Assembly: GCA_030066195.1 (NCBI GenBank)
Contig: JASJCB010000095.1
Coordinates: 1 to 42,492 of the forward strand
Reading direction: 5' to 3'
Length of the DNA stretch: 42,492 bases
Origin: Acidobacteriota bacterium
GTDB taxonomy: Bacteria > Acidobacteriota > Holophagae > Acanthopleuribacterales > Acanthopleuribacteraceae
Shown here: positions 10,701 to 17,992 of the stretch, piece after piece
Layout: each line of letters opens with the position of its first letter
How positions within the stretch are numbered: position 1 is the stretch's first letter
The notes under the pieces: generated by a model
What the model was told of the DNA's origin: nothing
Databases searched by the model: none
What the model saw: the letters and a program-made list of their open reading frames with translations, nothing else
Position numbers and translations under genes: made by a program

Positions 10701-10881
10701 CGGCAGCATCGGCTATTTGTCGCAACACCCCAAGGAGGTCCACGCGGGCCTGGCGGACGCGACGGAGGCCGACGTTACCATCATCTGGCCCAACGGCGAC
10801 ACTACCGAACACAAGGGATTGGCGGCAGGCAAGACCTGGCGCATCGAACAAGGCGGCAGCGTCAAGCTCGCGGCAAACTGA
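7777..10881 (+). CDS. Secreted FG-GAP/VCBS repeat protein with C-terminal ASPIC/UnbV domain (CRTAC1-like)
   Basis: The 1034-residue product starts with a short signal-like segment (MIAMLFTLLALSLGG). An N-terminal part to about residue 440 follows that I do not recognise. A beta-propeller of FG-GAP repeats then shows DIDGDGLPDILLL, DLDNDGLRDILI, DYDRDGLPDIYI, DIDGDGLQDLIV, DLNRDSYPDVYI, DFDNDGDDDLYC and DIEGDGDLDMIL, each an EF-hand-like calcium loop. It ends in an ASPIC/UnbV domain (NRDAIGARILI to the C-terminus). The ATG is preceded by GGAGG at good distance. It lies 44 bases after the probable selenoprotein gene and shares its propeller/UnbV plan, but lacks the thioredoxin-like and TPR domains and has no in-frame stop. 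It probably acts outside the cytoplasm in binding or adhesion; the function is unproven. Confidence 0.9.
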   Translation: MIAMLFTLLALSLGGDQKDQPDAVQCIVDNIRDLEDARDPKCHATATRLINFMYGTPLTETARFRMNELQKDFIRTIWRKAGKGPVNAAALADPIAAALRFKETGDGGTKITLADGSSVTITERDRRQYGSVAYGLRAQLAVQQEAMLSAEGPLPVLTRDGSDALKEAVDLHTLTTLFLADQEARTKSEYEVSEDLFQKSWQRVAQPLETVKPVEVTARVNAAEAGYPVLSRIIEQKIHSYREYNKISDMLFWSNISTFFARHALPEDEAGRTDLRQNFRGAAGYFGAFLLRESGRIAQKDGSPIIRERHVNEALQKLTPFKVDDYEDITYFYHLPPKERYVLEAYDTDAFRDSGLHWIVLQDALKNPQIRVPVEPDPFAAELIVEGIAQFGVLVFRIAGQMSKNADAETVQGHHIRAAVNLIRQLGAKHASTPAPNEQTQTLVSTTTATPTGEEPFFTDITAASGLSFVHRSSDWLRRYMRSYLYSVENKREQEDISLDHPPSFSGSGVAAEDIDGDGLPDILLLSGLGDRLYKNLGDGRFQDITEQAGLVWSRPDGSRGEPRQPIIADLDNDGLRDILITYVDDPHRLYKNMGGNKFKDVTKTAGLGGKGMVAGPATVFDYDRDGLPDIYIGYYGNYLEGVGPSLVRNNYNGLPNRLFRNKGNLQFEDKTEGSGLDNKGWTQAVSHTDIDGDGLQDLIVGNDFGINAYYRNKGDGTFVDIAESLGTNLPSNSMNVGLADLNRDSYPDVYISNIVTMVKDESYRLPTRETRMKFNPENMATMRILEANHLFVSKRENNKLAGYEISDAITRGLISTGWAWDADFLDFDNDGDDDLYCVNGLNEYRFYTDSVEMETQDGGKQTFMWMVRNKESNVFFVNEGGKLENRSTESGADLLGNSRSAAYLDIEGDGDLDMILNNYHGPAVLYRNNAERYKRNWLRLQLDGDPAKGSNRDAIGARILITPKGGPVVWREISGSIGYLSQHPKEVHAGLADATEADVTIIWPNGDTTEHKGLAAGKTWRIEQGGSVKLAAN

Positions 10882-10886
10882 TCATC

Positions 10887-10912
10887 GGCGGGGTCGAGTT
10901 TTCGGCTCCGCC
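10887..10912 (+). terminator. Hairpin after the second FG-GAP gene
   Basis: Ten bases (GGCGGGGTCG, 10887-10896) pair with CGGCTCCGCC (10903-10912) around a six-base loop, with two G-U pairs. It sits six bases after the stop codon. No U-tract follows, so it may stabilise the mRNA end or be a weak terminator. Confidence 0.45.
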
Positions 10913-10986
10913 TCATGGAAGGTAAACTCCATCACGGACGTTCAGTATCATAAAACCTATACTTTGCGGTGAACGGGAGGTCTTGA

Positions 10987-11925
10987 ATGATTAGAGGACT
11001 ATGGCTGCTGCTTCTTTCGCCGGTGCTCACGGCTCAGGTTAGTACGGAGCAACAACTTCCTACCGAATCGGTGCTTGCCTTGGACGGTTTCATGGAACGT
11101 GCCGTACGTGGCGCGGAGGCCACAATTGCCGAGCAAGTGGTGGCGATTGTCAACGCGGAGCGCGCGGCCGAGGGCCTGCCTCCCCTTAAACTGAACCCGT
11201 TGCTGAACAACTCCTCGGATCTCCATGCCGAAAACATGGCCGTGCGCAACTTCTTCGCCCATTGCGATCTCGACACCTTGACGCAAGCCTGGGACCGGAT
11301 GGTAGACGCCGGATATTTCTGGAACGCCGCTGCTGAAAACATTGCCGCCGGTCAAAGCTCGCCCGAAGTTGTAATGATCAGTTGGATGAACAGCTCCGGT
11401 CACCGCGCCAATATCCTTTCTACGGACTACCGGGAGATCGGCGTGGGTTATTTCTATCAGGGCGGCGACACGGGTGGAATCCGCCAAGACCTGGACAGCA
11501 ATTGTGCAGCGGACAATCCGTTTGCTTCCCCATTAAGACATTATTGGGTACAAAACTTCGGCAGGAACAGCAATGTCTACCCCATGATCATCAACGACGA
11601 GGCTGCCGAAACGGAAGACCCCATGGTCACGCTGTTCATTTACGGCAGTGGTACCTTCACCGAGATGCGGCTGCGTAACGCCGGTGAAACCTGGGGCGCC
11701 TGGGAACCTTTTCAGGAAGATACCGTTTGGGAACTACCGGCGGGCTCGGGCTTGAAAACTGTTGAGGTAGAAATGCGTTACGGCGGCACGACTCGAAATG
11801 CTTCCGACAGTATTCAGCTCAACCTAATCTGTTTCACCTTCCAAGACATCCAAAATGACGCGGAAACCTGGCCGGGCGTCGATGTCATCGACTTGATCCA
11901 GAAGGTTGACGCGTTTTGTGAGTAG
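10987..11925 (+). CDS. Secreted CAP/SCP-domain protein
   Basis: The 312-residue product begins with a signal peptide (MIRGLWLLLLSPVLTAQ). A CAP (cysteine-rich secretory/PR-1) domain follows at about 40-195. Recognisable family motifs are VNAERAAEGLPPL, DLHAENMAVRNFFAH, AAENIAAG and the HRANIL segment before YREIGVGYF, ending with YWVQNFG. The C-terminal 110 residues look like a beta-sandwich that I cannot assign. An ATG preceded by GGGAGG sets the start, and TATACT (10958-10963) is a possible -10. It is exported to the periplasm or outside. Bacterial CAP proteins have few proven activities, so none is assigned. The gene ends 11 bases from a convergent nuclease gene. Confidence 0.88.
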   Translation: MIRGLWLLLLSPVLTAQVSTEQQLPTESVLALDGFMERAVRGAEATIAEQVVAIVNAERAAEGLPPLKLNPLLNNSSDLHAENMAVRNFFAHCDLDTLTQAWDRMVDAGYFWNAAAENIAAGQSSPEVVMISWMNSSGHRANILSTDYREIGVGYFYQGGDTGGIRQDLDSNCAADNPFASPLRHYWVQNFGRNSNVYPMIINDEAAETEDPMVTLFIYGSGTFTEMRLRNAGETWGAWEPFQEDTVWELPAGSGLKTVEVEMRYGGTTRNASDSIQLNLICFTFQDIQNDAETWPGVDVIDLIQKVDAFCE

Positions 11926-11936
11926 CTCAGGCCACT

Positions 11937-12842
11937 CTAAAGATTGAGTGAGTCCAGGGAGATACCGGCTTTTTTCAACTCGCGAATAAGACGTTCACGA
12001 TCGGCTTCAGCCTTTTCCCTGGCTTTCTGTTCTTGTCTGACTTTTGCTTCAGCCGCCAAAACTTTTTCCTCAGCCTCGGCCGTGACCTTTTCAGCCTCGG
12101 CCGTGACCTTTTCAACCTTTGCCTTCTCCCGTTCAAAAGCTTTTTCCCAGAAGTTCTCCATGCGCATGGCATCCAGCCGGGACTCGTATAAAAGGTAATC
12201 TCTCTGGTATTCCGTGAAACCCTGCATGATCTTCAAAGCCTCTCTGATTTCCGGGATGTCAACACAAGCCGGCAGGTTTTTCAGGTTGAACTTCCTGCCG
12301 TGCTGGAAGAAGTGGAGCCACTTATCGCCCTCATCTATAATATTAGGCCCAATCGGCGCTTTTGGCAATTGCATCAGGTGAAGATTGACATCATCGCTCA
12401 AGATCCGCTGGTGCTTGCGCTCGTAAAGCGTGAAGTGGAGATAGGGGTCATCGATCTCCGGGAACTGGTTGCAACCCAACAGCCAAATGCCCGTGACCGG
12501 TTTCAACAGGTAGTAATCGTCACCGCTCTTTACTTGAGATTTCAACATGGCGGCAAGGGTGTACAACATGCGTTTGATCAGATCGTCATGGAGTGCAATT
12601 TGGATCTCGATCTGGTAGAAGTTACCAGCCTGATCCTTCACCTTGATATCGATGATGGAGTATTTGTCGCCTTGATACTCCTTCTCGTTGTAGGGATTGA
12701 GGAATTCAACTGTCACAATCCTCTTTCCTTCCGGCAATTTGAGGACGTGATTCAAGAAGTGGATGGTTAACGACTCTCGTCCAGGCGTTCCCAGAATGGC
12801 TTTGAAGATACAGTCGACCCGGGGGTCGATGAGGCGTTCCAT
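11937..12842 (-). CDS. PD-(D/E)XK nuclease family protein (Rpn/transposase-like)
   Basis: The product (301 residues from the ATG at 12842) begins MERLIDPRVDCIFKAILG, typical of the PDDEXK_2 group of Rpn-like nucleases. The active-site pattern is present as IIDIKVKD followed by YQIEIQ, the D...ExQ version of this fold. The C-terminal 70 residues form a charged coiled coil containing the duplicated unit KVTAEAE. I chose the ATG at 12842 because GGGAG lies nine bases upstream; an in-frame ATG at 12884 has no such site. These genes are usually single, mobile-like elements without terminal repeats, and none were seen here. Whether it acts in recombination or is only a remnant cannot be told. Confidence 0.87.
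   Translation of the reverse strand: MERLIDPRVDCIFKAILGTPGRESLTIHFLNHVLKLPEGKRIVTVEFLNPYNEKEYQGDKYSIIDIKVKDQAGNFYQIEIQIALHDDLIKRMLYTLAAMLKSQVKSGDDYYLLKPVTGIWLLGCNQFPEIDDPYLHFTLYERKHQRILSDDVNLHLMQLPKAPIGPNIIDEGDKWLHFFQHGRKFNLKNLPACVDIPEIREALKIMQGFTEYQRDYLLYESRLDAMRMENFWEKAFEREKAKVEKVTAEAEKVTAEAEEKVLAAEAKVRQEQKAREKAEADRERLIRELKKAGISLDSLNL
12070..12111. repeat. Perfect 21-base tandem duplication in the nuclease coiled coil
   Basis: Two identical adjacent 21-base copies occupy 12070-12090 and 12091-12111, encoding a seven-residue unit (one coiled-coil heptad, KVTAEAE) twice. The unit length keeps frame and heptad phase, and identical DNA suggests a recent slippage duplication. Confidence 0.85.
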
Positions 12843-13245
12843 GGTACAGTTCTCCCGTTCTCCCCAATCGGTACCCGAGCGCATCCGCCAACCATAGAAA
12901 CATAATACGGCCAGGGCCTTAGGGCAAAGGCTGTGCTGTGCCAGGATACTACATCGAAGGAATTGGAAATGCCAGGAGTTTTTTTAATAAAAGTCATTTC
13001 GCCAGGGATTTACAGGATACATCGTCGTTTCGAGGAAACCCCGGCAGGTCAAAACCGCTTCTTGGAGCCATCCCATCTCTCGAAATCCAAAATGTGTTCA
13101 ACCCGACGACTTTCCTGAGCTGATTTTTCCGGCAGATTCGTTTCCTCTAGTGAATACCTTGTCTGACGGACGTGGCGGATGCTGCTGTCGATCACGGCCC
13201 GACTCGATTCCCGTCCCCGGACACCGGAGGAAAGGAGTGTGGCGT
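12843..13245. other. Divergent intergenic region between nuclease and membrane-protein genes
   Basis: These 403 bases separate two divergent genes. The frame upstream of 13246 stays open back to a GTG at 13150 but has no ribosome binding site there, and its translation (a run of Cys and Arg) does not look coding. A T-rich stretch near 12980 could hold a promoter for the plus-strand gene, but no box pair is convincing. No repeat or RNA gene was recognised. Confidence 0.5.
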
Positions 13246-14058
13246 ATGCAAGATACCTACTATCGCCATTCCGGCCGTGTCCCATTACGGGGATTACCCA
13301 TTGCGATAACCTTTGTCGCGATCGGTGTCATCCTCAGTACCTCCGCCTACAACCTGGTATCTTTTTTTGCCCGCTTCCATCTGCTGGATCTCCTTCTCCT
13401 GGTCCCGGCGGGTTACCTGGCCGGAACCATACTCACGGCGGGCTTGCGTCTGGGTAAGATCCGCAACAACAAAACATCGGTCGCACTCGCCCTGCTCACC
13501 GGACTGATGATGGTGTATGCCGACCAAGCCGTACGGCTCGCGGTTCGGCAAGATGCCCTCATCCTGGACCCCGCCGGCCTCCTGAACGCTTTGGCAGTCA
13601 TCGCGAAACAGGCAGATCAGTTATCCTCGGGCCCGATAACCGGGGTGAATCCGATGTACGCCTTTTGGGCCGCAAAGGCGGTCGGTCTCTTCCTGACTCC
13701 GCTGTTGGGGACCCTCTCCTTGAGGAACGCCCCGTTCTGTGAACATTGCAACCGCTGGATCGGCGAGGCCGTGGAATTGGGCCCGTATCGTTATATCGCC
13801 GATCCCATGCGCCTGAAACAGGCCGTGGAAACCCATCAATACGAGACTCTGCGCGGCCTGGAAGCTACGGTCATCGGCAGCAGCATGTACAGCAAGGTGC
13901 GCATTACGCGCTGTCCCGACTGCGATCACACATTTCTGCTGTCGGTGGACAATATTTCCGTAAGCACCGACCGAGACGGCAAGGAATCCAAATGCAGGAA
14001 GCGTCTGATCGATCAACACATCATTACGCCCTCGGTGTTCAAGAAACTGGCGGCATGA
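13246..14058 (+). CDS. Unknown membrane protein with two CxxC pairs
   Basis: I do not recognise this 270-residue protein. It has a short polar start, hydrophobic segments at about 17-36, 45-65 and 78-95 and a further one near 145-160, then a soluble C-terminal part. That part holds CEHC (165-168) and CPDC (223-226), which could together bind zinc like a split ribbon. The ATG at 13246 has AAGGAG eight bases upstream. Upstream in-frame GTG 13150 would add 32 unlikely residues. It stands alone between a divergent nuclease and rsgA. The C-terminus is probably cytoplasmic, but topology was not computed. Confidence 0.7.
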   Translation: MQDTYYRHSGRVPLRGLPIAITFVAIGVILSTSAYNLVSFFARFHLLDLLLLVPAGYLAGTILTAGLRLGKIRNNKTSVALALLTGLMMVYADQAVRLAVRQDALILDPAGLLNALAVIAKQADQLSSGPITGVNPMYAFWAAKAVGLFLTPLLGTLSLRNAPFCEHCNRWIGEAVELGPYRYIADPMRLKQAVETHQYETLRGLEATVIGSSMYSKVRITRCPDCDHTFLLSVDNISVSTDRDGKESKCRKRLIDQHIITPSVFKKLAA

Positions 14059-14123
14059 TCCCGGAAACTGTCCCAAGAGCCCCACCGGAATGATTACGCC
14101 GGTGCCCCGTCCGCAAAACTCTC

Positions 14124-14152
14124 TTGGCTCCACTTGCGTATACCGTTATGAT
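14124..14152 (+). promoter_or_regulatory. Sigma70-like promoter upstream of rsgA
   Basis: TTGGCT (14124-14129) and TATGAT (14147-14152) are separated by 17 bases. Transcription from near 14159 would give a leader of about 155 bases before the TTG start of rsgA, long but free of other genes. Confidence 0.5.
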
Positions 14153-14313
14153 TGTAGCGGGAGATCTTTTTTATGATTGTGTTCCAAAACTAAAAACAAA
14201 GCCACGGTAGACAACCTGGTTATCTTTCCGTCGGGGTACCCCCGAACACCCGAGCTGTTTTCTTTTCCGGGAAGATATCGCTGTTGGTTTCAGACGTTTT
14301 TAGGAGCACTCCA

Positions 14314-15369
14314 TTGAACTTGTCAGTTTTGGGCTTCAATGCCTATTGGGAAAATTTTTGTAATGAACATCAGATCTCTATACAATTCCTGGCCCGTATC
14401 GGCGCCGTTCATGCCGACGGTCCGACTTTACTGACCGCGAAGGGTCATTCGCTACGCGCCCATCCGCCGGGGGAACCCTGTGCCGTGGGCGATTGGGTCG
14501 TTTGGGCGCCCATCGCGGGTGATCGTCAACGCGTTGCCGTTGCCCGGATCTTGGATCGGCGTACCCGCATGGCGCGCAAAGCGGCCGGACGCACTTCCGA
14601 GCACCAGGTTCTGGCAGCCAACATCGACACCGTGCTAATCGTCAGCACGCTGGATGTCGAGTTGAAACCCGCCCGCCTGGAACGCTATCTGGCCATGGTT
14701 TGGGAGAGCGGCGCCAAACCGGTTTTCGTCCTCACCAAATTGGATGCCTGCCCGGACCCGGAACCCTATCTGGAAGCGGTCGCCGGGGTGGCTTTCAGTC
14801 TGCCCGTCTTCCCCGTCAGCGCCCTGACCGGTCAGGGAATCGATGAACTGGCCGCGCAAATTGGAGAGGGTGTAACAGCGGTTTTGGTCGGGTCCTCCGG
14901 CGTGGGTAAATCGACATTGGTCAACTGCCTGTTGGGCAGTGAGCGACAGCGTACCGGCGGGGTTCGGGAACACGACCGACGCGGTCGACACACTACCACC
15001 CACCGCGAATTGATCCCCCTTGGCTCGGGTGGAGTCTTGATCGATACGCCGGGCCTGCGCGAGTTACAATTGCAGGGTGAATCGGAAGCCTTGGACAAGG
15101 CTTTTTCCGATATCGAGGAGTTTGCGTTATCCTGCCGTTTCCGCGATTGTGGTCACCAGGGTGAGCCCGGTTGCGCCGTCGAAGCGGCGGTCGTCGAAGG
15201 CTCCCTGGCCAGGCGACGTCTGCTGAACTACCACAAATTGCAACGAGAGATCAGTCATCAGGCCGACCGCGAGAAAGCAGGCTCCCGGCGGCAGCGCAAA
15301 AAGGACCGTGCCCTGCACCGCATGTACAAGGAGGCCCAATCGATCAAGCGCAAGCAGCGCGGATATTGA
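14314..15369 (+). CDS. rsgA: Ribosome small subunit-dependent GTPase RsgA
   Basis: RsgA is a circularly permuted GTPase that checks late 30S subunit assembly and releases bound factors on GTP hydrolysis. The 351-residue product has an N-terminal OB-fold and then GTPase motifs in permuted order: G4 TKLD (141-144), G5 SAL (169-171), G1 GSSGVGKST (193-201) and G3 DTPG (244-247). A zinc knuckle formed by Cys274, Cys279, His281 and Cys287 follows. I chose the TTG at 14314, which has AGGAG seven bases upstream and gives the usual MNL... start. A TTG at 14284 is in frame but lacks a ribosome binding site. The gene ends before a strong bidirectional terminator shared with recQ. Confidence 0.95.
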   Translation: MNLSVLGFNAYWENFCNEHQISIQFLARIGAVHADGPTLLTAKGHSLRAHPPGEPCAVGDWVVWAPIAGDRQRVAVARILDRRTRMARKAAGRTSEHQVLAANIDTVLIVSTLDVELKPARLERYLAMVWESGAKPVFVLTKLDACPDPEPYLEAVAGVAFSLPVFPVSALTGQGIDELAAQIGEGVTAVLVGSSGVGKSTLVNCLLGSERQRTGGVREHDRRGRHTTTHRELIPLGSGGVLIDTPGLRELQLQGESEALDKAFSDIEEFALSCRFRDCGHQGEPGCAVEAAVVEGSLARRRLLNYHKLQREISHQADREKAGSRRQRKKDRALHRMYKEAQSIKRKQRGY

Positions 15370-15492
15370 ACATTCGAACGTTCGGGCTCGCCGGCTCCCG
15401 GGCTTCCGGAATGTTCACGGTATGGCAACATGAAAGTTTTGCTACATCCCCCTGCGCAACCAATCGTAATCCGACTCTTTCGATTTGAAGAA

Positions 15493-15530
15493 AGCGCCCG
15501 GTCTTCGGCAAACCGGGCGCTCTCGTTTTA
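15493..15530 (+). terminator. Intrinsic terminator between rsgA and recQ (bidirectional)
   Basis: A nine-base perfect stem (15493-15501 with 15513-15521) encloses an 11-base loop and is followed by CTCGTTTTAT. Read on the other strand the stem is followed by TTTCTTC, so it can end both convergent genes. Confidence 0.85.
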
Positions 15531-17609
15531 TACCATGCCCGGTTTACCCAACCGCCAGCGCACGCGCGCCATGGTCAGCGGCACGATATTGCCCTTGAAT
15601 CCGGTTTGTTTGCGGATGGTGTTGACTACTTCCTTAAGAGTTGCACCCGATCCGGTGTAATCGTCCAAAAGCAGGATATCGCCGGTCCGGTTGAGATTAC
15701 CTACCACGCGAAACAGGTCGCGAACGTTTTGACGGCGTTGGTCGTTATTCAATAATTGTCCCTGCCGATGTTCCGGTTCGAATGCCATGGCCAGAAAATC
15801 GTAGAGAACGGGGACACCCAGGGTTTCTCCGGCAAGTCGGGCGGTTTCTTGCCGCTGGGCCCAGGTCCTTGACGGTATGGGCACCACGGCGGTGAAGCGA
15901 TGCCGTCCGGCCAAGGCCTGTAAACGAGCTTCCAGGCGTACGGCAAGTTCACCGTTCAACCCCGGCGTTCCGGCATCGGCGCGTTGCTTCATAAAGCGGA
16001 TGAAGGTGCGGCCGCGCAGGTCGCCGTTCAGCAGGGCAAATCCGGCGGCCATCCTCGGCCGGCTCATGGCGGCGATGGGAACTTCGCGATTGGTCAACCA
16101 GGCTTCGGCCTTGGAAGCATCGGGGATGTCCAAACGCCATGGGGCTTCGTCACAAAGACTGCAACGACCACAGGCCATGGCATTATCATCGCCCAGGGCG
16201 CAGCGGAGGGTTTGCATCAGGCAAGCGACCTTACCCTCGCCGTAATCCAGCATGGCGGTCAATTCTTTTTTGCGCACCTCGTGTTGCTTTTTGTAACGGT
16301 CCAGGTTGGGTTTCCCCCGTTTCCCCGTCGGCCGGTAGACCTGAGAGCGGCTCTGGCGCTGCTTGACCAGAAACCCCTGCTCCATTAATTCGGAGGTAAC
16401 CACGCTGACCCTGGTGGGGTGCAGGCCGGTTCTCACCTTGATGCCGAGCAGCGAAGGATACATGCCGTCGCGATCGGGCGTGAGCGCGTGCATAACCGCG
16501 TCGAAATCGGCGGCCATGGGTTGGGCGCTGTTGATGAAGTACTCCTGAACTCGCCGATCGTCGGCATCGTAGAGCAGAAAACCCCGGGCCGGTTGTCCGT
16601 CCCTACCCGCACGCCCAACCTCCTGGTAGTAGGCCGTAATCGAGCCCGGGACATCCACGTGAACGATGAAGCGGATGTCGGGCTTGTCGATACCCATGCC
16701 CAACGCATTGGTGGCGGCAATGACACGGTGATTTCCGCTGAGGAAGTCGTGCTGCAACTGTCGTTTCAGCTCCGAATCGAACCCCGCGTGGTATGCCGCG
16801 GCCGAGATGCCGTTTGCATTGAGGTACTCGGCCACGATTTCCGCCTGGTCACGCGTGGCACAATAAAGGATGCCGCATCCGTCGAGTTTGCCGAGCAGGT
16901 CTGCCAGTAGAGCCAGTTTCCCGGCGGGTCCCTTCACGGTAACCACGCCCAAAGCCAGGTTGGGACGGTCCATGCCCGAACGGAGAACGCGGAGCGGAGC
17001 GCTGCCGGGTTCCGCCAACTGGGCGGCGATATCGCGCTCGGTCCTGCCGTCGGCGGTGGCGGTGAGACCCAACACGTGCAGGCCGGGTTTGTTCTTCTCG
17101 AAGCGATGCACGGCTTCCACGATGCGGCGGTAGGACGGCCGAAAATCGTGACCCCAGGTGGAGATACAATGGGCCTCGTCCACCACCAACAGACTGACCG
17201 GCAGCGCCATCAGAAAGTCGAAGGTGTCCAGGTTGTCCAATTGTTCGGGGGCCACGAAGAGAATACGCAGCTTGCCGGAGCGGGCGGCCTCGCGAGTGCG
17301 CTGGTTTTCCTCGACGCTTTGATCGGTGTTGATGCTGCCGGCGGGAATACCGAAACGGTGTTGCAGGTGATTGATCTGGTCGCGCATCAGGGCCAGTAAC
17401 GGCGAGACAACCAGGGTAACGCCGTCCAGAATAACGGAGGGCAGTTGGTATAGCAGAGATTTACCGTACCCGGTAGGTTGGATACACAGGATACGACGAT
17501 TGCGGAACAAGGCCTCGACGGCCTGACGTTGCCCGGGGCGAAAGTCTTTGAAGCCAAAACGCTCGCGCAGCACCTGGTCCAGGTCGGGCAGTTGAAATAC
17601 AGAGGACAT
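15528..17609 (-). CDS. RecQ-family DNA helicase fused to a phosphoribosyltransferase-like domain
   Basis: The 693-residue protein begins with a superfamily 2 helicase core: Walker A PTGYGKS (45-51), DEAH (144-147), GLTATA, and motif VI in YYQEVGRAGRDG. It continues through a RecQ zinc-binding region with cysteines in CLMQTLRC and CGRCSLC. The last 120 residues are not HRDC. They resemble a ComF-type phosphoribosyltransferase, with the PRPP-loop pattern DDYTGSGAT at 649-657. RecQ helicases unwind recombination and fork intermediates; the role of the fused domain is unknown. The ATG follows GGGAGA. A consensus-like promoter lies about 120 bases upstream. Confidence in the helicase is high, in the fused fold moderate. 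Confidence 0.93.
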   Translation of the reverse strand: MSSVFQLPDLDQVLRERFGFKDFRPGQRQAVEALFRNRRILCIQPTGYGKSLLYQLPSVILDGVTLVVSPLLALMRDQINHLQHRFGIPAGSINTDQSVEENQRTREAARSGKLRILFVAPEQLDNLDTFDFLMALPVSLLVVDEAHCISTWGHDFRPSYRRIVEAVHRFEKNKPGLHVLGLTATADGRTERDIAAQLAEPGSAPLRVLRSGMDRPNLALGVVTVKGPAGKLALLADLLGKLDGCGILYCATRDQAEIVAEYLNANGISAAAYHAGFDSELKRQLQHDFLSGNHRVIAATNALGMGIDKPDIRFIVHVDVPGSITAYYQEVGRAGRDGQPARGFLLYDADDRRVQEYFINSAQPMAADFDAVMHALTPDRDGMYPSLLGIKVRTGLHPTRVSVVTSELMEQGFLVKQRQSRSQVYRPTGKRGKPNLDRYKKQHEVRKKELTAMLDYGEGKVACLMQTLRCALGDDNAMACGRCSLCDEAPWRLDIPDASKAEAWLTNREVPIAAMSRPRMAAGFALLNGDLRGRTFIRFMKQRADAGTPGLNGELAVRLEARLQALAGRHRFTAVVPIPSRTWAQRQETARLAGETLGVPVLYDFLAMAFEPEHRQGQLLNNDQRRQNVRDLFRVVGNLNRTGDILLLDDYTGSGATLKEVVNTIRKQTGFKGNIVPLTMARVRWRLGKPGMV

Positions 17610-17992
17610 AGCGGTCTCCCTTGAAAGATCACATCATAGGCGGTCTTTCCACGGGCATGGTCAAAACTGGGAAGCAGGGAAGGATTCCGCTTTGAATGGG
17701 GTTGGCATGTCGGCATCGATCCGACAGTCACAACATATGCCCGCGGCAGGGACTTGTCAAGGACTCTGGTAAAGCTAAGGCCGAAACACCGACGACCGGT
17801 AGGGTTTCAAGTTTTATGGAAGTCGCGTCGATAATAGCATCAGGTCGTGCATGACTTTAGCAACTCTTCCGCAAATTCGGGTTTCCTCGACCCTGCCCTT
17901 CGACGTGGGGCAGATTCAACGATACCTGGTATTCGGGTTCCCCCACCGCCCGTACGTCCTACATCTACCCACAACATAAAAATGGAGGTTTC
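17610..17992. other. Divergent intergenic region between recQ and the amidohydrolase
   Basis: These 383 bases hold the recQ promoter on the minus strand (17732-17760) and, at the far end, the GGAGG ribosome binding site of the amidohydrolase (about 17983). No convincing plus-strand promoter pair, repeat, or RNA gene was seen. Confidence 0.5.
17732..17760 (-). promoter_or_regulatory. Sigma70-like promoter of the recQ-like gene
   Basis: On the minus strand a perfect TTGACA (17755-17760) is followed after 17 bases by TATGTT (17732-17737). The leader to the ATG at 17609 would be about 115 bases. Confidence 0.65.

Noticed and set aside
11926..11955. Terminator between the CAP protein and nuclease genes
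   Set aside because: Only a five-pair stem (CACTC/GAGTG) is present with no U-tract; too weak to call.
13150..13245. N-terminal extension of the membrane protein from GTG 13150
   Set aside because: The extra residues are not protein-like and there is no ribosome binding site, while the ATG at 13246 has AAGGAG at ideal distance.
14083..14104. Terminator after the unknown membrane protein
   Set aside because: CACCGG/CCGGTG forms six pairs with a ten-base loop and no T-run; not convincing.
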